A stretch of DNA of 64,000 bases from Agromyces sp. S2-1-8 (GTDB lineage Bacteria; Actinomycetota; Actinomycetes; Actinomycetales; Microbacteriaceae). The notes below the pieces were generated by a model that ran no database searches, was not told the origin of the DNA, and worked only from the letters and a program-made list of their open reading frames with translations. The translations under genes were made by a program, and so were the position numbers. The stretch is from assembly GCF_021129215.1 (NCBI RefSeq), contig NZ_JAJOLP010000001.1, positions 1,426,001-1,490,000 of the forward strand, written 5' to 3'. This document shows, piece after piece, positions 34,958 to 42,328 of this stretch (its first letter is position 1; each line of letters starts with the position of its first letter).

Positions 34958-37033
34958 GTGAGCAGCAGCGCCGAACCCGACTGGGCCGACGAGGTCCCGT
35001 TCGACCTCGACGAGCTCGCTCCACCGCCCGACGACGAGTGGGCTCCGCCCCCGCCTCCCGACGAGTACCGCGGCGGTGCCGTCGAGTGGGCGACGGCGCA
35101 GGCGGGCCCGGCGACGCCCCCGGCGGCCCGCGGCCGGCCCGCGGTGAGCCGTCCGGCCGGGCACGAGGCATCCGGTCTGCAGCGGCCCGCCGTCGCCTCA
35201 CCCGCCAGGTTCGAGAGCGCGCTCGAAGCGCTGCACACCGTCTTCGGCTACGACGCGTTCCGCGGCGAGCAGGCGGCGATCATCGAGCAGGTCGCCTCGG
35301 GCGGCGACGCCGTCGTGCTCATGCCGACCGGCGGCGGCAAGAGCCTCTGCTACCAGATCCCGGCGCTCCTGCGCGAGGGCACGGGCGTCGTCGTGTCGCC
35401 GCTCATCGCCCTCATGCACGACCAGGTCGACGCGCTCGTGCGCAACGGCGTGCGCGCGGCCTACCTCAACTCGAGCCAGCAGCCGGCCGAGCGCGCCGCC
35501 GTCGAGCGGGCCTACCTCGCCGGCGAGCTCGACCTGCTCTACATCGCGCCCGAGCGGCTGGGCACCGAGTCGGCCAAGCAGCTGCTCGCCCGCGGCACGG
35601 TCGCGCTCTTCGCGATCGACGAGGCGCACTGCGTCGCGCAGTGGGGCCACGACTTCCGGCCCGACTACCTCGCGCTCTCCGAGCTCGCCGACCGCTGGCC
35701 CGAGGTGCCCCGCATCGCGCTCACCGCGACGGCCACCGAGGCGACGCACCGCGAGATCACCGAGCGACTCTCGCTCGGCGGGGCGAAGCACTTCGTGTCG
35801 AGCTTCGACCGCCCGAACATCCAGTACCGCATCGCGCCGAAGCTCGAGGTGCGCCGTCAGCTGCTCGACTTCGTGCGCAGCGAGGGGGTCGACGCCTCGG
35901 GCAACCCGGTGCCGGGCATCGTCTACGCGCTGAGCCGTGCGAGCACCGAGAAGATCGCGGCGTTCCTCGCGGCGAACGGCGTGAACGCGCTGCCGTACCA
36001 CGCGGGCCTCGACGCCGAGCTGCGGCGCACGACGCAAGACCGCTTCCTCCGCGAGGACGGCATCGTCGTCGTCGCGACGATCGCGTTCGGCATGGGCATC
36101 GACAAGCCCGACGTGCGCTTCGTCGCCCACGTCGACCTGCCCAAGTCGGTCGAGGGCTACTACCAAGAGACCGGGCGAGCCGGCCGAGACGGGGCGCCGG
36201 CGACGGCGTGGCTGGCGTACGGGCTGCAAGACGTCGTGCAGCAGCGGCGCATGATCGACGAGAGCCCGGGCGACCTCGCGCACCGGCGTCGCATGTCGGC
36301 CCACCTCGACGCGATGCTCGCGCTCTGCGAGACCGTGCAGTGCCGCCGTCAGAACCTGCTCGCCTACTTCGGCGAGCCGTCCGAGCCGTGCGGCAACTGC
36401 GACACGTGCCTCGAGCCACCCGCCTCGTGGGACGGCACGGTGCCCGCCCAGAAGCTCATGTCGACGATCGTGCGGCTCAAGCGCGAGCGGCGCCAGCAGT
36501 TCGGCGCAGGGCACCTCATCGACATCCTCCGCGCGAAAGAGACGCCCCGCGTGCGCCAGTACGGCCACGACGACCTCTCGACGTGGGGGCTCGGGCAAGA
36601 CCTCAGCGACCAGCAGTGGCGCGGGGTCGTGCGCCAGCTGCTCGCGCAGGGGCTGCTCGCCACCCAGGGCGAGTACGGCACCCTCACCATCACCGACGCG
36701 GCGGCCGAGGTGCTGTCGGGGCGGCGCAGCGTCATGCTCCGCACCGAGGTCGAGCGTGCGCCCCGCTCGCGTGCGAAGGCGGCCCCCGCGGCCGCCGACC
36801 TCGAGCCCGCCCAGGCCGAGCTGTTCGAACGGCTCCGCGCCTGGCGCGCCGGAGAGGCTCGCGAGCAGGGGGTTCCCGCATACATCGTCTTCGGCGACGC
36901 GACGCTGCGTGCGGTCGCGGTCGCGAAGCCGGCGAGCCTCGCCGAGCTCGACGGCATCACGGGCATCGGCGCCAAGAAGCGCGAGGCCTACGGCGAGGCG
37001 CTCATCTCCGTGGTCGGCGAGAGCGCCGCCTGA
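34958..37033 (+). CDS. recQ: ATP-dependent DNA helicase RecQ
   Basis: A 691-residue 3'-5' helicase for recombination and fork repair. After an acidic/Pro-rich N-terminal extension (~85 residues, not in E. coli RecQ) come Walker A MPTGGGKS, the RecQ-specific [25 protein letters not shown], the SAT-type TATATE, and [10 protein letters not shown]. The zinc-binding region has four cysteines (C-RR-Q...CGNCDTC). The RQC winged helix and a C-terminal HRDC domain ([11 protein letters not shown]...) complete the full-length form. The GTG start is leaderless, with TAGACT 6 nt upstream. Confidence 0.96.
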   Translation: MSSSAEPDWADEVPFDLDELAPPPDDEWAPPPPPDEYRGGAVEWATAQAGPATPPAARGRPAVSRPAGHEASGLQRPAVASPARFESALEALHTVFGYDAFRGEQAAIIEQVASGGDAVVLMPTGGGKSLCYQIPALLREGTGVVVSPLIALMHDQVDALVRNGVRAAYLNSSQQPAERAAVERAYLAGELDLLYIAPERLGTESAKQLLARGTVALFAIDEAHCVAQWGHDFRPDYLALSELADRWPEVPRIALTATATEATHREITERLSLGGAKHFVSSFDRPNIQYRIAPKLEVRRQLLDFVRSEGVDASGNPVPGIVYALSRASTEKIAAFLAANGVNALPYHAGLDAELRRTTQDRFLREDGIVVVATIAFGMGIDKPDVRFVAHVDLPKSVEGYYQETGRAGRDGAPATAWLAYGLQDVVQQRRMIDESPGDLAHRRRMSAHLDAMLALCETVQCRRQNLLAYFGEPSEPCGNCDTCLEPPASWDGTVPAQKLMSTIVRLKRERRQQFGAGHLIDILRAKETPRVRQYGHDDLSTWGLGQDLSDQQWRGVVRQLLAQGLLATQGEYGTLTITDAAAEVLSGRRSVMLRTEVERAPRSRAKAAPAAADLEPAQAELFERLRAWRAGEAREQGVPAYIVFGDATLRAVAVAKPASLAELDGITGIGAKKREAYGEALISVVGESAA

Positions 37034-37091
37034 GGCCGTCGGCGCCGGTCGTGTCGCGTCGCTTCGGTCGTGGGGCGTCGGTCGTGCGGCC

Positions 37092-38510
37092 TCAGACCGC
37101 CGACGGGATGTCTCGGGGCGCGCGCCCCTCGGCCGGCCCGAGCACGTCGTCGAGGTGCCGCCGAAGCAGTCGGGCGACCTCGACGGCCGGGTCGTAGAGC
37201 GACTGGATCTGCAGGCCGTCCCACACGGCGAGGAGCCAAGCGGCCTCGCTGCCGGGGTCACGATCCGGTGCGAGCGAGCCCTCGTCGCGCGCGCCCCGCA
37301 ACAGGCTCGCGAAGTAGCGGCGCGTCTCGCGGAAGCGGTGCGCGAAGTACTCGTGGGCCGGATGTCCCGGCGTCGCGCCCTCGCACGACAGCACGGCGTA
37401 GAGCTCGACGAGTCCCGGGTGCGCTGCGGCCGTGCGCTCGGCCGTCGCCGGGAGCGATCGCAGGCGATCGGTGGCTCCGCCGCGCGCTGGGGCGCCGCCG
37501 GTGATCGTGAGCCGGTCGCGGTGCCGGAGCACCTCGGTGAGGAGTTCGGCCTTCGAGCCGACGTGATGCAACAGGGTGGCTTTGGAGATGCCGGTGCGGC
37601 CGGCGATCGCGGCGAGGCTCGTGCCCGTGAAACCGTCGCGGGCGAACAGCTCGGTCGCCGCCTCGACGATCGCCTCGTGACGCCTGGCGCCGCGCGCGCT
37701 GGCTGCACGGATGTGCGGCGCACCGGCACCGGTCGCGGTGCCGCCGCCTGCCCCGGGCGGCTCCGGCTGCTCGAGCAGCACCGTCGGCGCGAGCATGCCG
37801 CCCGCGCCCTCCGGTGCGGCGCCGGCGCCCGGCCCGGTCGGCCCGCACGGCCCGCCCGGCCGGGCCGTGTCCGACGAGGGCGTTCGGGCCGGCGCTCCCA
37901 TGAGCCGCCGTTCGCGCGCCTCGAGTTCGCCGACGAGGTCGATCGAATCGGGGGCGTAGCGCTGCTGCACCTGCAGCCCGTCCCACCCGGCGATGAGCAG
38001 GGTCGCCGACCAGGAGGCATCCGATGCCGCGACGGCCGCCCTCGCCACGAGCTCATCCGCGATCGACGCGCGAACCCGGGCGTAGCGGGCCCGCATCATG
38101 TCGTGGGCGGGGTGCGACCTGCTCGTCGCCTCCCCCGAGAGCGCGGTGAACAGTTCGAGATAGCCCGGTGCGGCCGCGTTGCGGCGGGCGAGCGCGGCGG
38201 CACCGAGCGTGCCGACCGGCACGGGCTCGTGTTCGATCCAGTCGGCGTTGGCGTCGTCGAGTCGCTCGACGACGGCGCCGAGCAGTGCGTCGAGCGACGC
38301 GTAGTGGCGCAGGACGCCGGGATGGGAGAGGCCGGCCCGCTCGGCGACGTCGCGCAGCGACACCGCGGCGATGCCCTGTTCGACGAAGGCCGCCTGCGCC
38401 GCGTCGAGGATGCGCGCACGAGTGAGCGCCGACCTCGCCTGCCGGGTCGGTGCGACGGCGCCGTCGAGCGAACGCGCACCGCCGCCGGTCGCTTCGTCGT
38501 GCTTGCCCAC
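37092..38510 (-). CDS. tandem TetR-TetR fusion regulator
   Basis: A 472-residue polypeptide containing two complete TetR repressors. The first has its HTH at ~30-72 (LRDVAERAGLSHPGVLRHYASLDALL). A ~70-residue Gly/Pro/Ala linker joins it to the second, with its HTH at ~275-320 (LAAIAGRTGISKATLLHHVGSKAELL). Each half ends with the same AGWDGLQVQQRYAPDSI / AVWDGLQIQSLYDPAVE motif, showing an internal duplication. A single-chain pseudodimer is possible. Its neighbours on the other side are the phosphatase and GH3 glycosidase, which are likely targets by position. The start codon ATG at 38510 has no strong ribosome binding site. Confidence 0.88.
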   Translation of the reverse strand: MGKHDEATGGGARSLDGAVAPTRQARSALTRARILDAAQAAFVEQGIAAVSLRDVAERAGLSHPGVLRHYASLDALLGAVVERLDDANADWIEHEPVPVGTLGAAALARRNAAAPGYLELFTALSGEATSRSHPAHDMMRARYARVRASIADELVARAAVAASDASWSATLLIAGWDGLQVQQRYAPDSIDLVGELEARERRLMGAPARTPSSDTARPGGPCGPTGPGAGAAPEGAGGMLAPTVLLEQPEPPGAGGGTATGAGAPHIRAASARGARRHEAIVEAATELFARDGFTGTSLAAIAGRTGISKATLLHHVGSKAELLTEVLRHRDRLTITGGAPARGGATDRLRSLPATAERTAAAHPGLVELYAVLSCEGATPGHPAHEYFAHRFRETRRYFASLLRGARDEGSLAPDRDPGSEAAWLLAVWDGLQIQSLYDPAVEVARLLRRHLDDVLGPAEGRAPRDIPSAV

Positions 38511-38554
38511 GACACGACGCTATCGGTCCGTGGCGTTCCATCCGTCTTTTTGTT

Positions 38555-38564
38555 ACCAATCGGT
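38555..38564. promoter_or_regulatory. candidate operator in the divergent tandem-TetR/phosphatase region
   Basis: ACC-AATC-GGT is a short dyad (TTACCAATCGGTCG context) in an AT-rich stretch between the divergent genes. Confidence 0.35.
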
Positions 38565-38631
38565 CGAAAACGGGCTAGGCTCGGTGGCCGACGCCCGATC
38601 AGGGTGCCCCGAACCCGAAAGGACCACGACA

Positions 38632-39480
38632 ATGCCGTCTCGTCGCATCGCCCGTATCGCCCTCGCCGGCATCGCCGTCGCCGCCGCGGTGACCTCGCTC
38701 GCCGGCTTCGCCGCGCCGCAGATGGTGCTCGACGCTTCCGCCACGCAGCCCGTCGACAAGAAGCCCGCCGTCGACCAGAAGCCCAAGGGCAAGACCGTCA
38801 CGATCTACCTCACCCGCCACGGCGAGACGATGCTCAACGCGCTCGGCCGCGTGCAGGGCTGGTCGGACTCGCCGCTGACCGAAGACGGGCGCGCCGTCGC
38901 CGAGCACCTCGGCGCGGGGCTCGCCGAGGCCGGGGTCGATTTCGAGGCGGCGTACTCGGCGGACATGGTCCGCCACTACGAGACGGCCTCGCTCGCGCTC
39001 GGCGAGCTCGGCTTCCGGGGTGACATCGTGCGCGACGCGCGGTTGCGCGAGATCGCCTTCGGCAAGTACGAGGGCGGCGACGGCATGGAGATGTGGAACG
39101 ACGTCGCCGTCGAACTCGGCTACGCCGATGCCGGCGAGCTGTTCTCGGACCCCGAGTTCGACATGGGCGCGGCACTCGAGGCGATGGCGCGTCTCAACGA
39201 GGGCAGCGGGTTCACGGCCGAGACGCCGGGCGAGGTCGCAGAGCGGGCGCTCGCCGCGCTCGACGAGATCGCGGCGAAGCAGTCGAAGCGGGGTGGCGAC
39301 GTGCTCGTGGTCTCGAGCGGCATCACGATCATCGCGACGCTCGACGCGCTCGGCGCCGACCTGAGTGAGGTCGTCGAGGGCATCGAGAACGGCGCCGTCT
39401 CCGAGCTGCAGTACCGAGGCGGTGAGTGGACCGTGCGTACGGTCAACGACCTGAGCTACGTCGAGGCCGGCTCCGACTGA
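38632..39480 (+). CDS. exported histidine phosphatase (phosphoglycerate mutase-like)
   Basis: A 282-residue member of the histidine phosphatase superfamily. A hydrophobic signal region (~8-30) precedes a Lys/Pro-rich spacer and the catalytic YLTRHGETMLN (His nucleophile in RHGE), with the second catalytic His replaced by SSGITIIATL-type context. The canonical second His (usually SHG) is seen here as SSG, so activity may be altered. The ATG follows AAAGGACCACGAC. It lies just upstream of the GH3 gene and divergent from the tandem TetR gene. Confidence 0.85.
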   Translation: MPSRRIARIALAGIAVAAAVTSLAGFAAPQMVLDASATQPVDKKPAVDQKPKGKTVTIYLTRHGETMLNALGRVQGWSDSPLTEDGRAVAEHLGAGLAEAGVDFEAAYSADMVRHYETASLALGELGFRGDIVRDARLREIAFGKYEGGDGMEMWNDVAVELGYADAGELFSDPEFDMGAALEAMARLNEGSGFTAETPGEVAERALAALDEIAAKQSKRGGDVLVVSSGITIIATLDALGADLSEVVEGIENGAVSELQYRGGEWTVRTVNDLSYVEAGSD

Positions 39481-39511
39481 CCCCGGCCCACCGTCGAATC
39501 CAGGTCATCGA

Positions 39512-39551
39512 CCGAGCGGCGTTCAATCCCGAACGGCGCTCGGTTTATGAT
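39512..39551 (+). promoter_or_regulatory. promoter and overlapping inverted repeat before the GH3 gene
   Basis: CCGAGCGGCGTTC (39512-39524) and GAACGGCGCTCGG (39531-39543) form a 13-bp dyad with one mismatch. It overlaps TTCAAT (39522) and lies just before TATGAT (39546-39551), 18 nt apart. It could be an operator or the terminator of the phosphatase gene. Confidence 0.45.
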
Positions 39552-39615
39552 CGAAGGGCGGCCGCGGCACCGCCACGGCGCCGCACCAGAGCCCGAAGCA
39601 TGAAGGAGTGCAGGC

Positions 39616-41517
39616 ATGACCGATCTGCAGAACGTCGGCACCGAGGCATCCGCCCCCTCGACTGCCGAGCCGGCGGGCGCCGAACCCGGCCTCGACACGC
39701 GGTACCGCGATGCGAGCCTGCCGGTCGCCGAGCGCGTCGAGATCCTGCTCGCGCAGATGACGCTCGAGGAGAAGGCGGGCCTCTTCTTCCAGACGGTCAT
39801 CGGCATCGGCCCCGACGGCGCGCTCGCCGAGGAGGCCGACGAGACCGGCGGCGGCTCCACCGACGAGTTCGTCAACGACCTCAAGATGAACCACTTCAAC
39901 ATCCACCAGGCGCCCGACGACCCCGGTGCGTTCGCCGAGTGGCACAACCGCCTGCAGGAGCTCGCCGCCTCGACGCGCCTCGGCATCCCGGTGACGATCT
40001 CGAGCGACCCCCGCAACTCGTACAGCGACAACCCGCTCGCCGCCCTGTTCGCCGGCGCGTTCTCGGTGTGGCCCGAGCCGATGGGCCTCGCCGCGATCGG
40101 CGACGAGGCGACGGTCGAGCGTTTCGCCGACATCGCCCGCCAGGAGTACACGGCCGTCGGCATCCGCGTCGCGCTCCACCCGCAGATCGACCTCGCGACC
40201 GAGCCGCGCTGGTCGCGTGCCCTCCAGACGTTCGGCGAGGACGTCGAGCTCGCGAGCCGGCTCGGCGCCGCGTACATCCGCGGATTCCAGGGCGCCGAGC
40301 TCGGCCCCGACTCGGTCGCGACGATGACGAAGCACTTCCCGGGCGGCGGCCCCCAGCAGGACGGCGAGGACCCCCACTTCGCGCACGGCCGCGAGCAGGT
40401 CTACCCGGGCGGCGAGTTCGAGCTGCACCTGAAGCCGTTCGAGGCCGCGTTCGAGGCGGGCACCAGCCAGATCATGCCGTACTACGGCATGCCCGTCGGC
40501 ACCGGGCTCGAAGAGGTCGGTTTCGGCTTCAACAAGTCGGTCATCACGGGCCTCCTGCGCGAGCGCTACGGCTTCGACGGCATCGTGTGCACCGACTGGG
40601 GACTCATCAACGACGACGAGATCATGGGCGAGCCGTTCCCGGCACGCGCGTGGGGCGTCGAGCACCTGAGCCCGCGCGAGCGCGTCAAGAAGGTCATCGA
40701 CGCCGGCTGCGACCAGTTCGGCGGCGAGGCGTGCCCCGAGCTGCTCGTCGAGCTCGTGCGCGACGGCGAGATCACCGAAGAGCGGCTGGATGCCTCGGCG
40801 CGGCGCCTGCTCCGCGAGAAGTTCGTGCTCGGCCTCTTCGACCACCGCTTCGTCGACGTCGAGCGCGCCAGGCGCGTGGTCGGCTCCGCCGAGTTCGTCG
40901 CGGCTGGCGAGGCGGCGCAGCGCGCGGCGATCACGCTGCTGGTGAACACCGGGCGAGCGGATGCCTCGGCCGAGGCATCCTCGCCCACCCTGCCCATCGC
41001 GCGCGGGCTGAAGCTGTACGTCGAGGGCGTCGAGCCCGAGATCGCCGCCGAGTACGGCGAGGTCGTCGCGACGCCCGCGGAGGCCGACGTCGCGATCCTG
41101 CGCCTCGTGGCGCCGTTCGAGCAGCGCCCCACGTTCTTCGAGAACTTCTTCCACTCGGGCTCGCTCGACTTCCCCGACGAGGTGGTCGCGTACGTGCGTG
41201 CGGTCGCGGCCGCCGTGCCGACCGTCGTCGACGTGTTCCTCGACCGGCCGGCGATCCTCACGCCGATCGTCGACGACGTCGCGGCGATCACCGCGAACTG
41301 GGGCGCGAGCGCGCGGGCGCTGCTCGACGTCGTGACCGGCGCGGCCGAGCCGCAGGGCCGCCTGCCCTTCGACCTGCCGCGCAGCATGGCCGCCGTCGAG
41401 GCGAGCCGGCCCGACGTGCCCTTCGACACGGCCGACCCGCTCTTCCGCCACGGCCACGGCCTGCGCTACTCCGACTCGTCGGTCGAGCAGGTCGAGCAGG
41501 TCGAGCAGGTCGAGTAG
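39616..41517 (+). CDS. glycoside hydrolase family 3 beta-glycosidase
   Basis: A 633-residue cytoplasmic GH3 enzyme. MTLEEKAGLFFQT opens the TIM barrel, KHFPGGGPQQDGEDPH is the Lys-His motif, and D327 in VCTDWGLI is the probable nucleophile. The second domain ends RLPFDLPRSMAAVE, and the RYSD tail resembles the full-length beta-glucosidase form. No signal peptide is seen, so it would act on imported oligosaccharides. The last residues VEQVEQVEQVE come from a 9-bp tandem repeat that runs through the stop codon. The ATG follows GAAGGAGTGCAGGC. Confidence 0.92.
   Translation: MTDLQNVGTEASAPSTAEPAGAEPGLDTRYRDASLPVAERVEILLAQMTLEEKAGLFFQTVIGIGPDGALAEEADETGGGSTDEFVNDLKMNHFNIHQAPDDPGAFAEWHNRLQELAASTRLGIPVTISSDPRNSYSDNPLAALFAGAFSVWPEPMGLAAIGDEATVERFADIARQEYTAVGIRVALHPQIDLATEPRWSRALQTFGEDVELASRLGAAYIRGFQGAELGPDSVATMTKHFPGGGPQQDGEDPHFAHGREQVYPGGEFELHLKPFEAAFEAGTSQIMPYYGMPVGTGLEEVGFGFNKSVITGLLRERYGFDGIVCTDWGLINDDEIMGEPFPARAWGVEHLSPRERVKKVIDAGCDQFGGEACPELLVELVRDGEITEERLDASARRLLREKFVLGLFDHRFVDVERARRVVGSAEFVAAGEAAQRAAITLLVNTGRADASAEASSPTLPIARGLKLYVEGVEPEIAAEYGEVVATPAEADVAILRLVAPFEQRPTFFENFFHSGSLDFPDEVVAYVRAVAAAVPTVVDVFLDRPAILTPIVDDVAAITANWGASARALLDVVTGAAEPQGRLPFDLPRSMAAVEASRPDVPFDTADPLFRHGHGLRYSDSSVEQVEQVEQVE
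40959..40980. repeat. 22-bp perfect palindrome of two over-represented 10-mers in the GH3 gene
   Basis: GGATGCCTCG and CGAGGCATCC abut with a GC centre, inside the coding region, encoding D-A-S-A-E-A-S. Confidence 0.95.
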
Positions 41518-41544
41518 GTCGAGCAGGTCGAGCAGGTCGAGTAT
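41482..41544 (+). repeat. 9-bp tandem repeat running through the GH3 stop codon
   Basis: Seven units of GTCGAGCAG (V-E-Q). Units 1-3 are coding, unit 4 has a C-to-T change making GTCGAGTAG and hence the stop, and units 5-7 continue beyond it. Confidence 0.95.
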
Positions 41545-41625
41545 GCGCGCAGCGCCGTATCGAGACCACTGCGGCCGGTGGTCTCGATACGCTTCGCTCC
41601 TCGCCGCCCGACCGGCGCTGCGCGC
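41545..41625. repeat. nested palindromic intergenic element
   Basis: An inner perfect dyad GTATCGAGACCAC / GTGGTCTCGATAC (41557-41569, 41578-41590) lies within an outer perfect dyad GCGCGCAGCGCCG / CGGCGCTGCGCGC (41545-41557, 41613-41625). The right side carries a 22-nt spacer. It resembles the degenerate region at 29212-29358. Confidence 0.85.
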
Positions 41626-41655
41626 GTCGCTCCTCACCCGCTCGGCCTTCGTCGC

Positions 41656-41661
41656 TAGCAT
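41656..41661 (+). promoter_or_regulatory. -10 element of a leaderless small membrane protein gene
   Basis: TAGCAT is followed by 6 nt and the ATG at 41668. Confidence 0.45.
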
Positions 41662-41667
41662 CGAGCC

Positions 41668-42066
41668 ATGGGAGCCGTGAAACGACCCGGAGGCGTGACG
41701 TTCGTGGCCGTGCTGACCTGGATCTCGGGTCTGCTCGACATCATCGGCGGCACGCTCCTGCTCTTCCAGACGAGCGTCGCCGCGACGGTCGAGGCCTTCG
41801 GCGGTGCGAGCCAGCTCATCGCATCGGCGATCGTGTCGATCCTCATCGGCATCATCGTCATCATCGTGGCCGCGGGCCTGCTGCGCGGCAGCGCGGGGGC
41901 ACGCCTCGTGGTGACGATCGTCGAGGCGCTCTCGATCGTCGCGTCGATCTTCCTCGCGATCGCGTACCCCGCGGGCGCCATCGGCGAGTACTTCAGCGCG
42001 GCGATCGCCGTCGTCGTGATCGCGATCCTCTGGACGCGTCGGGCCGACGCCTTCTTCCGCGGCTGA
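41668..42066 (+). CDS. four-helix membrane protein of unknown function
   Basis: A 132-residue protein with four transmembrane helices (starting GGVTFVAVLTWISGLLDIIGG). This pattern is common in small actinobacterial membrane proteins of unknown role. The transcript is probably leaderless (TAGCAT, 6 nt). No neighbour suggests a function. Confidence 0.75.
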   Translation: MGAVKRPGGVTFVAVLTWISGLLDIIGGTLLLFQTSVAATVEAFGGASQLIASAIVSILIGIIVIIVAAGLLRGSAGARLVVTIVEALSIVASIFLAIAYPAGAIGEYFSAAIAVVVIAILWTRRADAFFRG

Positions 42067-42150
42067 TCGCTCTGCCACGGGCCGTGCGACGAGGCCCGGT
42101 GCCACCTGTCGAGCGCCCTGCGTTGTGGATGCCACTACGCCGAGGGGCGG

Positions 42151-42209
42151 CTCGTTTGTAGGGCGAGCACAGGCCCTGACGAAGCTGCTCGACCCTCGTT
42201 TGTAGGGCG
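42151..42209 (+). repeat. direct repeat CTCGTTTGTAGGGCG upstream of the acyl-CoA oxidase gene
   Basis: Two identical 15-bp copies (42151-42165 and 42195-42209), 44 bp apart start to start, about four helical turns. They lie 120-165 bp before the ATG, and each contains a TTTGTAGGG core resembling a -10. Confidence 0.85.
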
Positions 42210-42328
42210 CGGACGCACCGTTTCGGGCTCGCCGGGCGCCGTCCTACCGTGGAGAGAGGTTCAGCGACGCCGCCAGCCGCGCGCCGCCATGTGACGCACA
42301 CGACTCCACACGAAGGACGAGACCGACG

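Noticed and set aside
38941..39465. Histidine phosphatase called inactive
   Set aside because: The second catalytic His context (SSG instead of SHG) is suspicious, but the RHGE nucleophile and other residues are intact, so I only noted possible altered activity.
39523..42135. 870-codon minus-strand frame over the GH3 gene
   Set aside because: Arg/Asp/Leu-biased antisense translation; the plus strand has the GH3 motifs.
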